From NCBI RefSeq assembly GCF_022484225.1, contig NZ_JAKVLT010000001.1, positions 1,727,406 to 1,791,405 of the forward strand: a DNA stretch of 64,000 nt, given 5' to 3'. Under the pieces are notes generated by a model. The model had not been told where the DNA came from. It ran no database searches and saw nothing but the letters and a program-made list of their open reading frames with translations. The position numbers and the translations under genes are program-made. The DNA comes from Pseudoramibacter sp. GTDB taxonomy: Bacteria; Bacillota; Clostridia; Eubacteriales; Eubacteriaceae. Positions 31,972-41,267 of the stretch are shown one piece after another (within the stretch, counting starts at the first letter, position 1; the number at the start of each line of letters is the position of its first letter).

Positions 31972-34575
31972 TTACTGGACATAGAAATGCTGGCCGTCAT
32001 AATCTACAATCATGGTACTGCCCTGACTTAAATTGCCCTGCAGAATCTTCTTGGCAAGCAAAGTTTCGATGTTCTGCTGGATAAACCGGCGCATCGGTCT
32101 TGCCCCAAAGGATGGATTGTATCCCTGATTAATGATTGCCTGTTTGGCATCATCTGTCACTTTAAAATCTAATTGCTGTTCACTCAAACGCTTCCTGACA
32201 TCTTTTAACATCAAATCGACAATCTTGCCAACGGTGTCTTTCGACAATGGTTTATACAAAACGATTTCGTCGATTCTGTTCAGGAATTCCGGTCTGAAGT
32301 ATTCTTTTAATAACTTTTTGACTTTATCCTGTGTTTCCGGTCTGATATTGCCATTTTGATCGATCCCGTCCAAAATGTATTCACTGCCGAGGTTGCTGGT
32401 CATGATGATAATGGTGTTTTTGAAATCAACCACTCTGCCTTGAGAATCGGTGACGCGGCCGTCATCCAAAATCTGAAGCAGGATATTAAACACATCTTTA
32501 TGGGCTTTTTCAATTTCGTCCAGAAGAATGACCGAATAAGGTTTGCGGCGGACGGCTTCTGTCAGCTGACCGCCTTCTTCATATCCGACATATCCTGGAG
32601 GTGCGCCGATTAAACGGCTGACGGAGAATTTTTCCATGTATTCGGACATATCGATACGAATCATGTTGTCTTCTGAATCGAACAAATTGGCAGCTACTGC
32701 CTTAGCAAGTTCGGTTTTCCCAACCCCAGTCGGTCCTAAGAACAAGAATGAACCAATTGGCGTGTTAGGATTTTTGATGCCTGCCCGAGATCTTAAAATT
32801 GCGTCTGTTACTTTTTTAATCGGTTCTTCCTGTCCAATAACGCGTTCTTTCAGCGTATCTTCTAATTTTAAGAGTTTTTCTCTTTCTCCGGACATCACTT
32901 TGCTCAATGGAATTCCGGTCCAATTGGAAATGATTTCGCCGATTTCTTCTTCTCCAACTTCTTCTCGAATTAAGTGTTCTTCATGATCATTTTTGGAATT
33001 GGCTGAGTCTTCAACTGCCTTCATTTTTGCTTTGAGTTTAGGCAGTTCGCCGTATTTAAGTTCGCCGGCTTTTTCAAGATCGTTGTCACGCTGTGCCATT
33101 TCAATCTGGTGATTCAAGCGGTCAATTTGTTCTTTAATGTTTTGAACTTCATCGACAGAATGCTTTTCATCTTCCCATTGGGCCTTCATGGCATTAAATT
33201 TTTCACGGTCATCCGCCAATTCTTTCTGTAATTTGGCAAGCCGTTCCTTGCTTAATTGATCGTCTTCTTTCTTTAATGCCGATTCTTCAATTTCAAGCTG
33301 AATAATCTTCCGGTTGATTTCATCCATTTCTTCCGGCATCGAATCGATTTCTGTCCGAATCATGGCACAAGCTTCATCGATCAAGTCAATGGCTTTGTCT
33401 GGGAGAAAACGATCGGTAATATAACGGTCTGACAAGGTTGCCGCTGCAACGATGGCGTTGTCTGAAATTTTAACGCCATGGAAGATTTCATACCGTTCTT
33501 TCAAGCCACGAAGAATAGCGATGGTATCTTCAACGGTCGGTTCATCAACCATAACCGGCTGGAAACGCCGTTCAAGGGCCGGGTCTTTTTCAATATATTT
33601 CCGGTATTCATCCAGGGTCGTCGCCCCGATACAATGCAGTTCGCCTCGGGCCAGCATTGGTTTAAGCATATTGCCTGCATCCATGCTGCCATCAGTTTTA
33701 CCGGCGCCCACGATCGTGTGCAGTTCATCGATGAAAAGAATGATTTCACCATTGGAGTCTTTTACTTCTTTTAGTACGGCTTTAAATCTTTCTTCGAATT
33801 CGCCGCGGTATTTGGCCCCAGCTACCAGCGCACCCATATCCAGGGAAATAATGCGTTTATGTTTAAGGCCTTCCGGAACATCCCCGGCCACAATACGCTG
33901 TGCAAGTCCTTCTACGATAGCGGTTTTGCCGACACCTGGTTCGCCGATTAAAACCGGATTGTTTTTTGTCTTACGCGAAAGAATCCGTATGGTATGCCGA
34001 ATTTCATTATCCCGTCCAATAACTGGATCTAATTTATTGTCAATGCAGTCCTGAACCAAATCATGTCCGTATTGTTTCAATGCTTCATAGGTTTCTTCAG
34101 GATTGTCACTTGTCACATTTTGTCCGTTTCTCATTTCACTCACCACCTTTTCGACAGCGGAGCGGCTGATTCCGTGCCGATTCAGCAAAGCTTTCACATC
34201 ATTGCTGTCTGAAAGACTGAACATGCTGAGCAGAAGATGTTCCACTGATACATATTGATCTTTCATATTCTGTGCAATTTGAAAAGCTTCGTTTAATATC
34301 TGATTTACTTCCGGGCTGACATAAATCTGTCCCTGCTGAGTGCCCGGGCCAGAAACACTTGGCCGCTTGTCAATCTCTTGTTCGATTTCTCTGACCATGT
34401 CGTTCACCGGCTGATTCAGTCTGCTCATGATTCTGGGAACCAATCCGCCTTCCTGAGTCAGCAATGCCAACATTAAATGATCAGATTCTATTTGCTGATG
34501 CTGATGATGCGATGCGATCATTTCAGCCTGTTTAACGGCTTCTAGCGATTTTTTTGTAAAAGCATTCATATCCAT
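31972..34575 (-). CDS. clpB: ATP-dependent disaggregase ClpB
   Basis: 867-residue Hsp100 chaperone that, with DnaK, pulls proteins out of aggregates. Order: Clp N domain, NBD1 with [13 protein letters not shown], the coiled-coil M domain (about 405-525, rich in KLQKEL-type heptads), NBD2 with [13 protein letters not shown], and a C-terminal domain. The long M domain separates it from ClpA, ClpC and ClpE. ATG at 34575 follows GAAGGTG; a GTG nine bases earlier is part of that site. It lies 49 bases after a ribbon-helix-helix gene, and no CtsR or CIRCE operator is visible in front of either gene. Confidence 0.96.
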   Translation of the reverse strand: MDMNAFTKKSLEAVKQAEMIASHHQHQQIESDHLMLALLTQEGGLVPRIMSRLNQPVNDMVREIEQEIDKRPSVSGPGTQQGQIYVSPEVNQILNEAFQIAQNMKDQYVSVEHLLLSMFSLSDSNDVKALLNRHGISRSAVEKVVSEMRNGQNVTSDNPEETYEALKQYGHDLVQDCIDNKLDPVIGRDNEIRHTIRILSRKTKNNPVLIGEPGVGKTAIVEGLAQRIVAGDVPEGLKHKRIISLDMGALVAGAKYRGEFEERFKAVLKEVKDSNGEIILFIDELHTIVGAGKTDGSMDAGNMLKPMLARGELHCIGATTLDEYRKYIEKDPALERRFQPVMVDEPTVEDTIAILRGLKERYEIFHGVKISDNAIVAAATLSDRYITDRFLPDKAIDLIDEACAMIRTEIDSMPEEMDEINRKIIQLEIEESALKKEDDQLSKERLAKLQKELADDREKFNAMKAQWEDEKHSVDEVQNIKEQIDRLNHQIEMAQRDNDLEKAGELKYGELPKLKAKMKAVEDSANSKNDHEEHLIREEVGEEEIGEIISNWTGIPLSKVMSGEREKLLKLEDTLKERVIGQEEPIKKVTDAILRSRAGIKNPNTPIGSFLFLGPTGVGKTELAKAVAANLFDSEDNMIRIDMSEYMEKFSVSRLIGAPPGYVGYEEGGQLTEAVRRKPYSVILLDEIEKAHKDVFNILLQILDDGRVTDSQGRVVDFKNTIIIMTSNLGSEYILDGIDQNGNIRPETQDKVKKLLKEYFRPEFLNRIDEIVLYKPLSKDTVGKIVDLMLKDVRKRLSEQQLDFKVTDDAKQAIINQGYNPSFGARPMRRFIQQNIETLLAKKILQGNLSQGSTMIVDYDGQHFYVQ

Positions 34576-34624
34576 GTTTTTCACCTTCTTTTCGGTTTTT
34601 ATTGCCTATATCTCTTTATTTATA

Positions 34625-35260
34625 CTATCTATTGTCTAGAAAATATTGATAAATCGAATCCAGCCGATCATTAATGTCATCTTCCTCATAATCTCCAAAA
34701 TAATTGTCCATCGCCGAATCAATCATTTTCAGATAGCGTGTCAGATAATCTGACAAATGCTTTTCATCCCGATCAATTGAACCAGCGTGTTTAAAGGCGC
34801 GGACAAATTTATGCTGTGTCCGCTCATTCCCACAATCTCGGTCTACCTGCTGATGCTTCGTCTCAATGATACTGATACGCTGGAAAAAATCATTGAATAG
34901 CGCGTTAAGATTTTGATTCTGCGTCCTTGAACTGATTTTCAACACGGCGTACTGACCATCTTGTTCGTTTTTAAATTCATACATGTAGATGATTTTGGGA
35001 CGGTATTTGTATTTGAGACTTTTCCCAAAATAAATGCTGTTATTTTGACTAGAGGGGCTGACATTTAATTCTCCAGCCATATTTTCACCCACGGACTCCA
35101 ACACGGTTCGTATTTTCTGTTCCGGTGTTTGAAGTCCAAGATAGCTTGCGAGAATATCATTCACCAATTGTGAACGGTTTGTTCCCCGTGAAAAAGCCAG
35201 GCTGTCAATCTGCTCGACAAGATTATCAAATAATGTCAAACTGTATAAGCTCTTTTTCAT
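34625..35260 (-). CDS. Ribbon-helix-helix domain protein of unknown function upstream of clpB
   Basis: 211 residues. The first 45 residues (beta strand SLYSLTLFDNLVEQID, then SRGTNRSQLVNDILASYL) have the CopG/MetJ ribbon-helix-helix pattern, so a dimeric DNA-binding protein is likely. The rest is unknown, with an aromatic-rich beta region (YKYRPKIIYMYEF) and an acidic helical end (DYEEDDINDRLD). The gene has a good promoter and sits directly before clpB in the same direction, so it may regulate stress genes or itself. ATG at 35260 follows GCGAGGTG. Confidence 0.8.
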   Translation of the reverse strand: MKKSLYSLTLFDNLVEQIDSLAFSRGTNRSQLVNDILASYLGLQTPEQKIRTVLESVGENMAGELNVSPSSQNNSIYFGKSLKYKYRPKIIYMYEFKNEQDGQYAVLKISSRTQNQNLNALFNDFFQRISIIETKHQQVDRDCGNERTQHKFVRAFKHAGSIDRDEKHLSDYLTRYLKMIDSAMDNYFGDYEEDDINDRLDSIYQYFLDNR

Positions 35261-35278
35261 ATCTCACACCTCGCCTAC

Positions 35279-35307
35279 ATTATTGACCTTTTTATTTAAT
35301 TTGTCAA
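35279..35307 (-). promoter_or_regulatory. Promoter of the ribbon-helix-helix/clpB unit
   Basis: Minus strand -35 TTGACA (35302-35307), 17-base spacer, -10 AATAAT (35279-35284). The spacer contains one AGGTCAA, half of a CtsR site, but no tandem copy. Confidence 0.7.
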
Positions 35308-35341
35308 TCATTTTATATAAATATAATTGCAATTTATTTAT

Positions 35342-35375
35342 TATTAAGAAAAGCCACTCCGAAGAGTGGCTTTTC
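35342..35375 (-). terminator. comEA terminator with UUCG tetraloop
   Basis: Arms GAAAAGCCACTC (35348-35359) and GAGTGGCTTTTC (35364-35375) are perfect. In the minus-strand RNA the loop is C(UUCG)G, the extra-stable tetraloop. TTTTCTTAATAA follows. Confidence 0.85.
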
Positions 35376-35376
35376 T

Positions 35377-35967
35377 TTAGACTGCAATGCGGTCTTTTAT
35401 CTGTTCATATAATTTATCTCCGATACGATTGACGTTTTTAATTTCAGAAGGATCGCTGAAGGCGCCGTTTTTTGTTCTGTAATCAATGATGTTCTGCGCC
35501 AGCACTTCGCCGATTCCAGGCAAAGTCATAAGTTCTTCTTTTGAGGCGGTATTGATATTAATAGTTCCCGCTGCCGTCGTTCCGCTGCTTTGGTTCTGTT
35601 GTGTCTGCGTTTTCGTCGGAATATTTAATTTTTGGCCGTCTTTAAGTTTTGTCGCCAAATTGACGGCTTCTCCATCGGCTTCTTCTGTCAATCCCTTTGC
35701 CGCATTGACGGCATCGATTCCCCGCGAATCGTTTTTTAATTGATAGACGCCCGGTTGATTGACTGCGCCTGTAACTTGAACATATATTTTAGAAGCCTGA
35801 TTCTCTGAATCGCTGCTTTGGGCAGACTTCACCGTCGACTTTGAAAGCAGTAATTCATTTTTTTGATACGTACGCACACCATAAACGAGAATCAGCAATC
35901 CAATTATTGCAACGCAAACTGCGGCTTTTGTCTTTTGCCGCTTTTGACTTTCCGAACGTTTATCCAT
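35377..35967 (-). CDS. comEA: Competence DNA receptor ComEA
   Basis: 196 residues. N-terminal TM anchor (about 16-32), an SLBB domain (IYVQVTGAVNQPGVYQL), a Gln/Thr-rich linker, and tandem helix-hairpin-helix motifs (ININTASKEELMTLPGIGEVLA, then FSDPSEIKNVNRIGDKLYEQI). ComEA binds double-stranded DNA at the cell surface and delivers it to ComEC. It is apart from comEC (15290) here, whereas Bacillus has them together. ATG at 35967 follows AGGAGAGCAGCC. Confidence 0.94.
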   Translation of the reverse strand: MDKRSESQKRQKTKAAVCVAIIGLLILVYGVRTYQKNELLLSKSTVKSAQSSDSENQASKIYVQVTGAVNQPGVYQLKNDSRGIDAVNAAKGLTEEADGEAVNLATKLKDGQKLNIPTKTQTQQNQSSGTTAAGTININTASKEELMTLPGIGEVLAQNIIDYRTKNGAFSDPSEIKNVNRIGDKLYEQIKDRIAV

Positions 35968-35994
35968 GGCTGCTCTCCTAGAACATCATATCCA

Positions 35995-36567
35995 TTAATT
36001 CTGAATCGTTTTAAGCCAAAGTTCGAATTGTTTTTGAATTTCTTCTTGTTCTAATCCAATCACTGCTACATTGGCATCCAGCCCTTCAAGGAAAAATGCA
36101 AGCTGATGGGACAAAAGCGCTGTATCCAGTGTTTTTATTTCCCCGCGGTCGATTCCATAATTTAACACGTCTTTAATACTTTGGATCAAATGTCCGTACT
36201 GTTTTTGTTTAATGGCCTGTGCCTCGTGATGCCGCTTGAAAAAAAGATTGTATTGTTCCCACATATTGGGTTTTGAATGCCAGGCGTTTTTACGATAAGT
36301 ATCGAAAATTTCTCTTAATACGGCAAGGGCTGGGCGCTGCTCCCATATGGCGACCTCTATGGCGGCAAAAAACTGATTGGTATCGCGTTCAAAAAGCGAA
36401 AGAAAAATTTCAGCAGGTGAGGAAAAATAGCGGTATATTCCACCGTGACTAATGCCGCAGGCTTTAATAATCGCCGTCATTGTCACTTCATCAAAATCAC
36501 ACTTTAAGAAAATTTTCTGTGCTTTTTCAAGAATTAAGTTTCGTTTCTTTTCCGCTTTTGGTCCCAC
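35995..36567 (-). CDS. TetR family transcriptional regulator
   Basis: 190 residues. The N-terminal helix-turn-helix is clear: ILEKAQKIFLKCDFDEVTMTAIIKACGISHGGIYRYFSS follows the TetR pattern. The C-terminal ligand domain is unassigned. GTG start at 36567 with GAGGGG about ten bases upstream. No transporter or enzyme is divergently coded next to it; comEA lies downstream by 27 bases, thiI lies upstream. The target genes are unknown. Confidence 0.88.
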   Translation of the reverse strand: MGPKAEKKRNLILEKAQKIFLKCDFDEVTMTAIIKACGISHGGIYRYFSSPAEIFLSLFERDTNQFFAAIEVAIWEQRPALAVLREIFDTYRKNAWHSKPNMWEQYNLFFKRHHEAQAIKQKQYGHLIQSIKDVLNYGIDRGEIKTLDTALLSHQLAFFLEGLDANVAVIGLEQEEIQKQFELWLKTIQN

Positions 36568-36641
36568 CGATAATATCCCCTCAATAATTTATTCTTATTA
36601 TACAAAAATTTTTTTATTGAATCAAATACATCTATTTTATT

Positions 36642-37814
36642 TTATAAGTGAATCGTTTCAGTCTGTTCGACGGCTTTCTGAATCATTTCTTCTGCATTGT
36701 CCATCATTTTTGTTTCGCCCTGAGCGATTTTTTTGCGATTGGGATGGGTTTCCGGATGTTTCGGCACAAAAATGGTACAGCAGTCTTCATAAGGCAGAAT
36801 GGATGTTTCAAAAGTCCCGATATCCTGTGCAATTTCGACGATTTCCTGTTTATCCATGCCGATTAATGGCCTCAGCACTTCCATATTGACCACCCCACCC
36901 GTGGCAGCAAGGCTTTCCTGAGTCTGGCTGGCGACCTGACCGAGACTTTCGCCCGTTATCAAAGAAAGACAGCCTTTCTTTTTTGCAATTTCTTCTGCAA
37001 TTCTCATCATAAAACGGCGAATGATAATCGTCGTCTGTCTTTCAGGACAAACTTCTACAATTTTGGTCTGAATGTCTGTAAACGGCACAACATGCAGATC
37101 AAAATGCCCTGTATATCGCGTGAGAATGCGTCCTAAATCAATGACTTTTTCCTTCGCTCTTTCCGATGTAAAAGGAAAACTGTGAAAATATACGGCTTCA
37201 AGCTTGACCCCGCGTTTGGCCATCATATAACCAGCCACCGGGCTGTCGATGCCGCCGGATAACAGCAAGGCCGCTTTTCCAGAACATCCGACCGGCAAAC
37301 CGCCGCGTCCTTTGATAAATTCTGAATAAACATATGCTGATTCGCGCACTTCTACCCAGATTTCGCGATCTGCCCCTTTCATTTTTACTTTTTTCCCCTG
37401 CCCGTCATAATGTTTCAGGACGACACCGCCCAAATGTCTGGCAATCTCCGGCGACGTCATGGGAAAACGCTTATCTGAGCGTTTTACACAAATTTTAAAA
37501 CTGTCAAAGGGCTTCAAATCGGCTTCTTCAACAACTGCCGCTTCGATAGATTCCATGGTGCTGGGAAGAACCGTTGCCGGACTGAGGGACACCACCCCAA
37601 AGACGCGGCTCACCGCATCAATTCCCTGGTCTAGTTCATTGTCGTCGATGTGCACGATAATGCGTCCCTGAATCTTTTCAACCTGGGCTGATTCCAAATG
37701 ACTCAATGCGCCGCGGATATTTTTAACAAGCAAATCAATGAAAGTATGGCGGTTAAGTCCCTTTAATGCAATCTCTCCGTAGCGAACAAGAATGACGTGT
37801 TGTTTATTTTCCAT
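36642..37814 (-). CDS. thiI: tRNA uridine 4-sulfurtransferase ThiI, rhodanese-less form
   Basis: 390 residues: N-terminal ferredoxin-like and THUMP domains (RYGEIALKGLNR, then QGRIIVHID) and a PP-loop ATPase domain with LLSGGIDSPVAGYMM. It adenylates U8 of tRNA and inserts sulfur to make s4U. It ends after the PP-loop domain with no rhodanese extension, as in Bacillus; there a dedicated cysteine desulfurase supplies sulfur directly. Such a gene lies 22 bases upstream here (37837). A conserved Cys pair in YEDCCTIF is a candidate persulfide site. ATG follows AAGGAAGACAAA. Confidence 0.95.
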   Translation of the reverse strand: MENKQHVILVRYGEIALKGLNRHTFIDLLVKNIRGALSHLESAQVEKIQGRIIVHIDDNELDQGIDAVSRVFGVVSLSPATVLPSTMESIEAAVVEEADLKPFDSFKICVKRSDKRFPMTSPEIARHLGGVVLKHYDGQGKKVKMKGADREIWVEVRESAYVYSEFIKGRGGLPVGCSGKAALLLSGGIDSPVAGYMMAKRGVKLEAVYFHSFPFTSERAKEKVIDLGRILTRYTGHFDLHVVPFTDIQTKIVEVCPERQTTIIIRRFMMRIAEEIAKKKGCLSLITGESLGQVASQTQESLAATGGVVNMEVLRPLIGMDKQEIVEIAQDIGTFETSILPYEDCCTIFVPKHPETHPNRKKIAQGETKMMDNAEEMIQKAVEQTETIHL

Positions 37815-37836
37815 TTTGTCTTCCTTTTTTTATATA

Positions 37837-39021
37837 TTATTTAATAAATTTTTCGAATTTTCTTAATTTTTGGGCCTCTTCAACAATCACCTTCACGCCA
37901 CGCTTTACTTCATCAAAAGTCGTCGTGGCTGAAAAAGAAATGCGAATGGTGCCTTCTGTATAACTGGGCGACAAGCCGATGGCGCGCTGAACCTGATGTT
38001 TTTCTTTTTTGTGCGTTGAGCAGGCCGATCCCGTAGAGATATAGACATTTCTGGCCTCGCAGGCATGCAGCAGGACTTCTCCCCTGATCCCTTCTATGGC
38101 GACACTCATCACAGCAGGACTATAGGTCTGTTCATCAACAGGGCCTAATATTTTAACGCGGTCTAACGCAGCTTTCAATGTCTTTTCGACATAATGCCGA
38201 TAGTGAAACATAGACTTATGTACTTCATCCGCTTCCCAAACGCGCACCGCTTCATCAAAACCGACAATACCCTGCACATTTTCTGTTCCGCTGCGCAGGC
38301 CGTGTTCCTGTCCGCCGCCAAAAATCAGCGGTTTGATCGGCCAGCCCTTTCTCAAATAAACGGCGCCGATGCCCTTGGGCCCATTGATTTTATGCCCGCA
38401 CAAGGTAAGCCCGTCCAGCTGCGCTTTTTCAACATCAACTGGATATTTCATAAACCCCTGGACAAAATCGGAATGAAAAAAGCAGTTCGGCTGTTTGGAT
38501 TTAATAATTTTCCCGAATTCTTCAAGAGGCTGGGCCGTCCCCAGCTCGTTGTTCACGCCCATGATCGAAACCAAAAGCGTCTTTTCAGTAACGGCTTCTT
38601 CTAAATCATGGGGATTTACAAAACCTTCTTCGTTGACGGGAAGCCAGATCACATGAACGCCGTGATTTTCATAATCCTGGAAAATTTCCCGTACTGCAGG
38701 ATGTTCAATGACTGTTGTCACAATCGTGCCCTGCTGCAAAACATCCTGGCGCATATGATCCAAGACACCTCGGATCAGCATATTATCGCCTTCGCTGCCC
38801 CCTGACGTATAAATAATCTGCTGATCATAATTGCCCCGCGCATGAATGCGCTGTCCTAAATGCTGTTTGCACCCTTGAATGAGCTTTTCTTCTTTTAAAC
38901 CCGGTTCATACATTGCTGACGGATTGAAATATTCCGTTTGAAAACTTTCCGTCATCCGTTTAATCACCTGCGGCGCCGGCTGTGTAGTCGCCGCATTATC
39001 TAAATAACAAATCTGACTCAT
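37837..39021 (-). CDS. Cysteine desulfurase (NifS/IscS family)
   Basis: 394-residue PLP enzyme turning cysteine into alanine plus a protein-bound persulfide. Start YLDNAATTQPAP, PLP lysine in LCGHKINGPKG, catalytic cysteine in STGSACSTHKKEKH. Co-transcription with thiI, only 22 bases downstream, suggests it is the sulfur donor for s4U in tRNA, equivalent to Bacillus NifZ. ATG at 39021 follows GAGGAGTATTAA. It could also serve thiamine or Fe-S synthesis. Confidence 0.93.
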   Translation of the reverse strand: MSQICYLDNAATTQPAPQVIKRMTESFQTEYFNPSAMYEPGLKEEKLIQGCKQHLGQRIHARGNYDQQIIYTSGGSEGDNMLIRGVLDHMRQDVLQQGTIVTTVIEHPAVREIFQDYENHGVHVIWLPVNEEGFVNPHDLEEAVTEKTLLVSIMGVNNELGTAQPLEEFGKIIKSKQPNCFFHSDFVQGFMKYPVDVEKAQLDGLTLCGHKINGPKGIGAVYLRKGWPIKPLIFGGGQEHGLRSGTENVQGIVGFDEAVRVWEADEVHKSMFHYRHYVEKTLKAALDRVKILGPVDEQTYSPAVMSVAIEGIRGEVLLHACEARNVYISTGSACSTHKKEKHQVQRAIGLSPSYTEGTIRISFSATTTFDEVKRGVKVIVEEAQKLRKFEKFIK

Positions 39022-39061
39022 TTAATACTCCTCATATTTCGCTTGTTCTTTATCATATTAC

Positions 39062-39103
39062 AAAAAAAAAGAGCCGTCAATTCTTCTAAATTGACGGCTC
39101 TTT
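39062..39103 (-). terminator. Terminator of the rnf operon
   Basis: Perfect 12 bp arms GAGCCGTCAATT (39071-39082) and AATTGACGGCTC (39089-39100), loop of 6, followed on the minus strand by nine T residues. It ends the rnfCDGEAB transcript. Confidence 0.9.
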
Positions 39104-39116
39104 AATCTGCAGACTT

Positions 39117-39986
39117 TTAGGCTTCTGCAGGTTTGGTTTTTGGCGCTGCTTTTTTAACAGGTTTCAGCCCCTTACGAGGTGCAACTTTCCGGCCTTCTTT
39201 AATTAAAGCGTGGGTCGGACATTTTTTAACACAGGCGCCACAATTTGAACATTTGGAATAATCAATAACTGCCAGATTTCCCTGAACATGAATTGCATCA
39301 AACATACAAGTCTTTTCGCAGATACCGCAACCGATACAGCCGACTTCGCAGTTTTGACGAACCAATTTTCCCTTTTCCTTTGACTGACAATCAACATGCA
39401 CAATTTGGTCTTTTGGAATCAAGGTCATGACATTTTTCGGACAAATGTCCACGCATTTCCCGCATGCCACACAATGATTGATATTCACTTCCGGAAGCAT
39501 CTTATCTGTCATGTGCAGGGCATCAAATTCACATACCGAAACACAGGATCCCAGTCCGATACAGCCAAAACGGCATCCTTTGGGGCCGCCATTGGCGACC
39601 ACCGCTTCATTGCAGTCTTTTAAGCCGTAATATTCCGTCTGGCGAGGTGCCTTTTCGCAATTGCCGCCGCAGAGCACCTGTGCAACATTCGGCATACTGT
39701 TGTCGACCGCTTCTCCCATGATGGCACCGACTTTTTCAGCCACCGCTGCTCCGCCGACGGGGCAGGCATTAACAGGCGCTTCGCCTTTGACAATCGCCGC
39801 TGCGCAGCCGTCGCATCCGGGATAACCGCATCCCCCGCAGTTCGCACCGGGCAGTACCGCGCGAACCTGGGGAATCCTTTCATCTTCTTTGACTTCAAAG
39901 CGTTTTGCCGCCACAGCAAGTGCAACGCCAATAATCAACGCGATGATTCCCAGAACAACAACTGGGATAATAATTTGAGTTGCCAT
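39117..39986 (-). CDS. rnfB: Rnf complex subunit B, polyferredoxin
   Basis: 289 residues. N-terminal TM helix (about 5-27), the Fes domain CGGCGYPGCDGCAAA with a following ACPVGG, then four ferredoxin-type cluster motifs (CRFGCIGLGSCVSVC, CVACGKCVDICP, CEVGCIGCGICEKTC, CSNCGACVKKCP). It takes electrons from reduced ferredoxin on the cytoplasmic side and passes them into the membrane complex. The C-terminal tail is Lys/Pro/Ala-rich and basic. Last gene of the operon, 19 bases after rnfA. Confidence 0.96.
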   Translation of the reverse strand: MATQIIIPVVVLGIIALIIGVALAVAAKRFEVKEDERIPQVRAVLPGANCGGCGYPGCDGCAAAIVKGEAPVNACPVGGAAVAEKVGAIMGEAVDNSMPNVAQVLCGGNCEKAPRQTEYYGLKDCNEAVVANGGPKGCRFGCIGLGSCVSVCEFDALHMTDKMLPEVNINHCVACGKCVDICPKNVMTLIPKDQIVHVDCQSKEKGKLVRQNCEVGCIGCGICEKTCMFDAIHVQGNLAVIDYSKCSNCGACVKKCPTHALIKEGRKVAPRKGLKPVKKAAPKTKPAEA

Positions 39987-40005
39987 TTATTTTCCCTCCT
40001 CTCGA

Positions 40006-40578
40006 TTATAGCATGCCAGAAAATCCGAGGAAGGAAATAGCCATTAAACTCGCAGCAATCATGGTAATTGGAAATCCTTGGAGTGCTTCTGGAACATCTG
40101 ATACTTCTGCTCTTTCACGAATAGCTGCCAACAGGATGATTGCAAGGGTATATCCGATACCGCCAGCTGCACCGTTCACAACAGATTCAATAAAGTTATA
40201 GCTGTTTTGAATGTTTAAGGTACATACCCCTAAAACCGCACAGTTTGTCGTAATCAGCGGAAGATAAATCCCAAGGGCCTGATAAAGCGACATACTCGAT
40301 TTTTTAATAAACATTTCAACCAGCTGAACCAATGCGGCAACCACTAAGATAAAAGCGATTGTCTGCAGATATTCCAATCCGAGTTTCGCTAATATGCCGT
40401 ACTGAATGATGTATGTGATGGCCGAGGCCAGTGTCATAACAAAAATAACCGCAATTCCCATGCCAATTGAAGTATCAACTTTTTTGGAAACCCCTAAGAA
40501 AGAACAGATCCCCAAAAACTTGGACAAAAGAAAGTTATTGACAAATACACCGGCAATTAAAATTGTAAAAATTCGCAT
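40006..40578 (-). CDS. rnfA: Rnf complex subunit A, integral membrane
   Basis: 190 residues, six TM helices. VFVNNFLLSKFLGICSFLGVS near the N-terminus is typical, with the intramembrane cysteine Cys26 of the RnfA/NqrE family, and a second Cys in ITTNCAVLGV. Together with RnfE it holds a [2Fe-2S] cluster in the membrane and forms the ion channel. 29 bases after rnfE. Confidence 0.96.
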   Translation of the reverse strand: MRIFTILIAGVFVNNFLLSKFLGICSFLGVSKKVDTSIGMGIAVIFVMTLASAITYIIQYGILAKLGLEYLQTIAFILVVAALVQLVEMFIKKSSMSLYQALGIYLPLITTNCAVLGVCTLNIQNSYNFIESVVNGAAGGIGYTLAIILLAAIRERAEVSDVPEALQGFPITMIAASLMAISFLGFSGML

Positions 40579-40607
40579 AATGAATGTTCTCCTTCTATCG
40601 CTCTACA

Positions 40608-41267
40608 TTATTCTGCAACAACTTCACTGCCAGCTGCCATTTTTTCTTTTTCTGCTGCTTCTTTGGCTTTCGCTCTTTTGCGGCTGATTCCAATTTGATT
40701 GAGAATAGCCATCAGAATACCGTAAGTTAAGAAAGCACCAGGAGCTAAAATAAAGATCAATGCAGGCTGATATCCTGCTGACATAATGTGAACGCCGAAA
40801 ATGCTCCCTGCGCCCAGCAATTCGCGAATGCAGCCAATAAAAGTATCAGCAAGGGTAAAGCCGATCCCCATGCCTGCGCCGTCAAGAATAGAATCGACGA
40901 CACCGTGGGAATAAGCAAAGCCTTCAGCACGCCCCATGATAATACAGTTAACAACGATCAGCGGAATATAAATCCCTAAGGTCTTATACATTGCCGGTGT
41001 AAAAGCGTGCATCATCATATCGACGACAGTAACAAATGAAGCGATAATGACAACAAATGCCGGAATACGCACATTGTCCGGAATGACTTTGCGCAGTGCT
41101 GAAATGACAAGATTAGAACCAATCAAAACAAAGGTCGTCGCTGCACCCATCGCAATCCCATTCATTGCGGCTGTCGTGATGGCCAATGTCGGGCAGGTTC
41201 CCAGCACCAGACGAAAAACTGGGTTTTCATCAAGGATGCCGTTTGTAAAATATTTAAGCTTTTTCAT
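40608..41267 (-). CDS. rnfE: Rnf complex subunit E, integral membrane
   Basis: 219 residues, paralogous to RnfA, with six TM helices and a polar C-terminal end. NPVFRLVLGTCPTLAIT carries the first membrane cysteine and IVVNCIIMGRAE the second, which with RnfA ligate the intramembrane cluster. Its ATG shares one base with the rnfG stop codon (TAATG), so translation is coupled. Confidence 0.96.
   Translation of the reverse strand: MKKLKYFTNGILDENPVFRLVLGTCPTLAITTAAMNGIAMGAATTFVLIGSNLVISALRKVIPDNVRIPAFVVIIASFVTVVDMMMHAFTPAMYKTLGIYIPLIVVNCIIMGRAEGFAYSHGVVDSILDGAGMGIGFTLADTFIGCIRELLGAGSIFGVHIMSAGYQPALIFILAPGAFLTYGILMAILNQIGISRKRAKAKEAAEKEKMAAGSEVVAE

Noticed and set aside
33452..34054. 200-codon plus-strand open frame opposite clpB
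   Set aside because: It lies antisense to the NBD1 region of clpB and is Ser/Arg-rich, as expected for a shadow frame.
35279..35307. CtsR operator upstream of the clpB unit
   Set aside because: Only one AGGTCAA half site is present; the tandem heptad needed for CtsR is missing, and the match lies in an ordinary promoter spacer.
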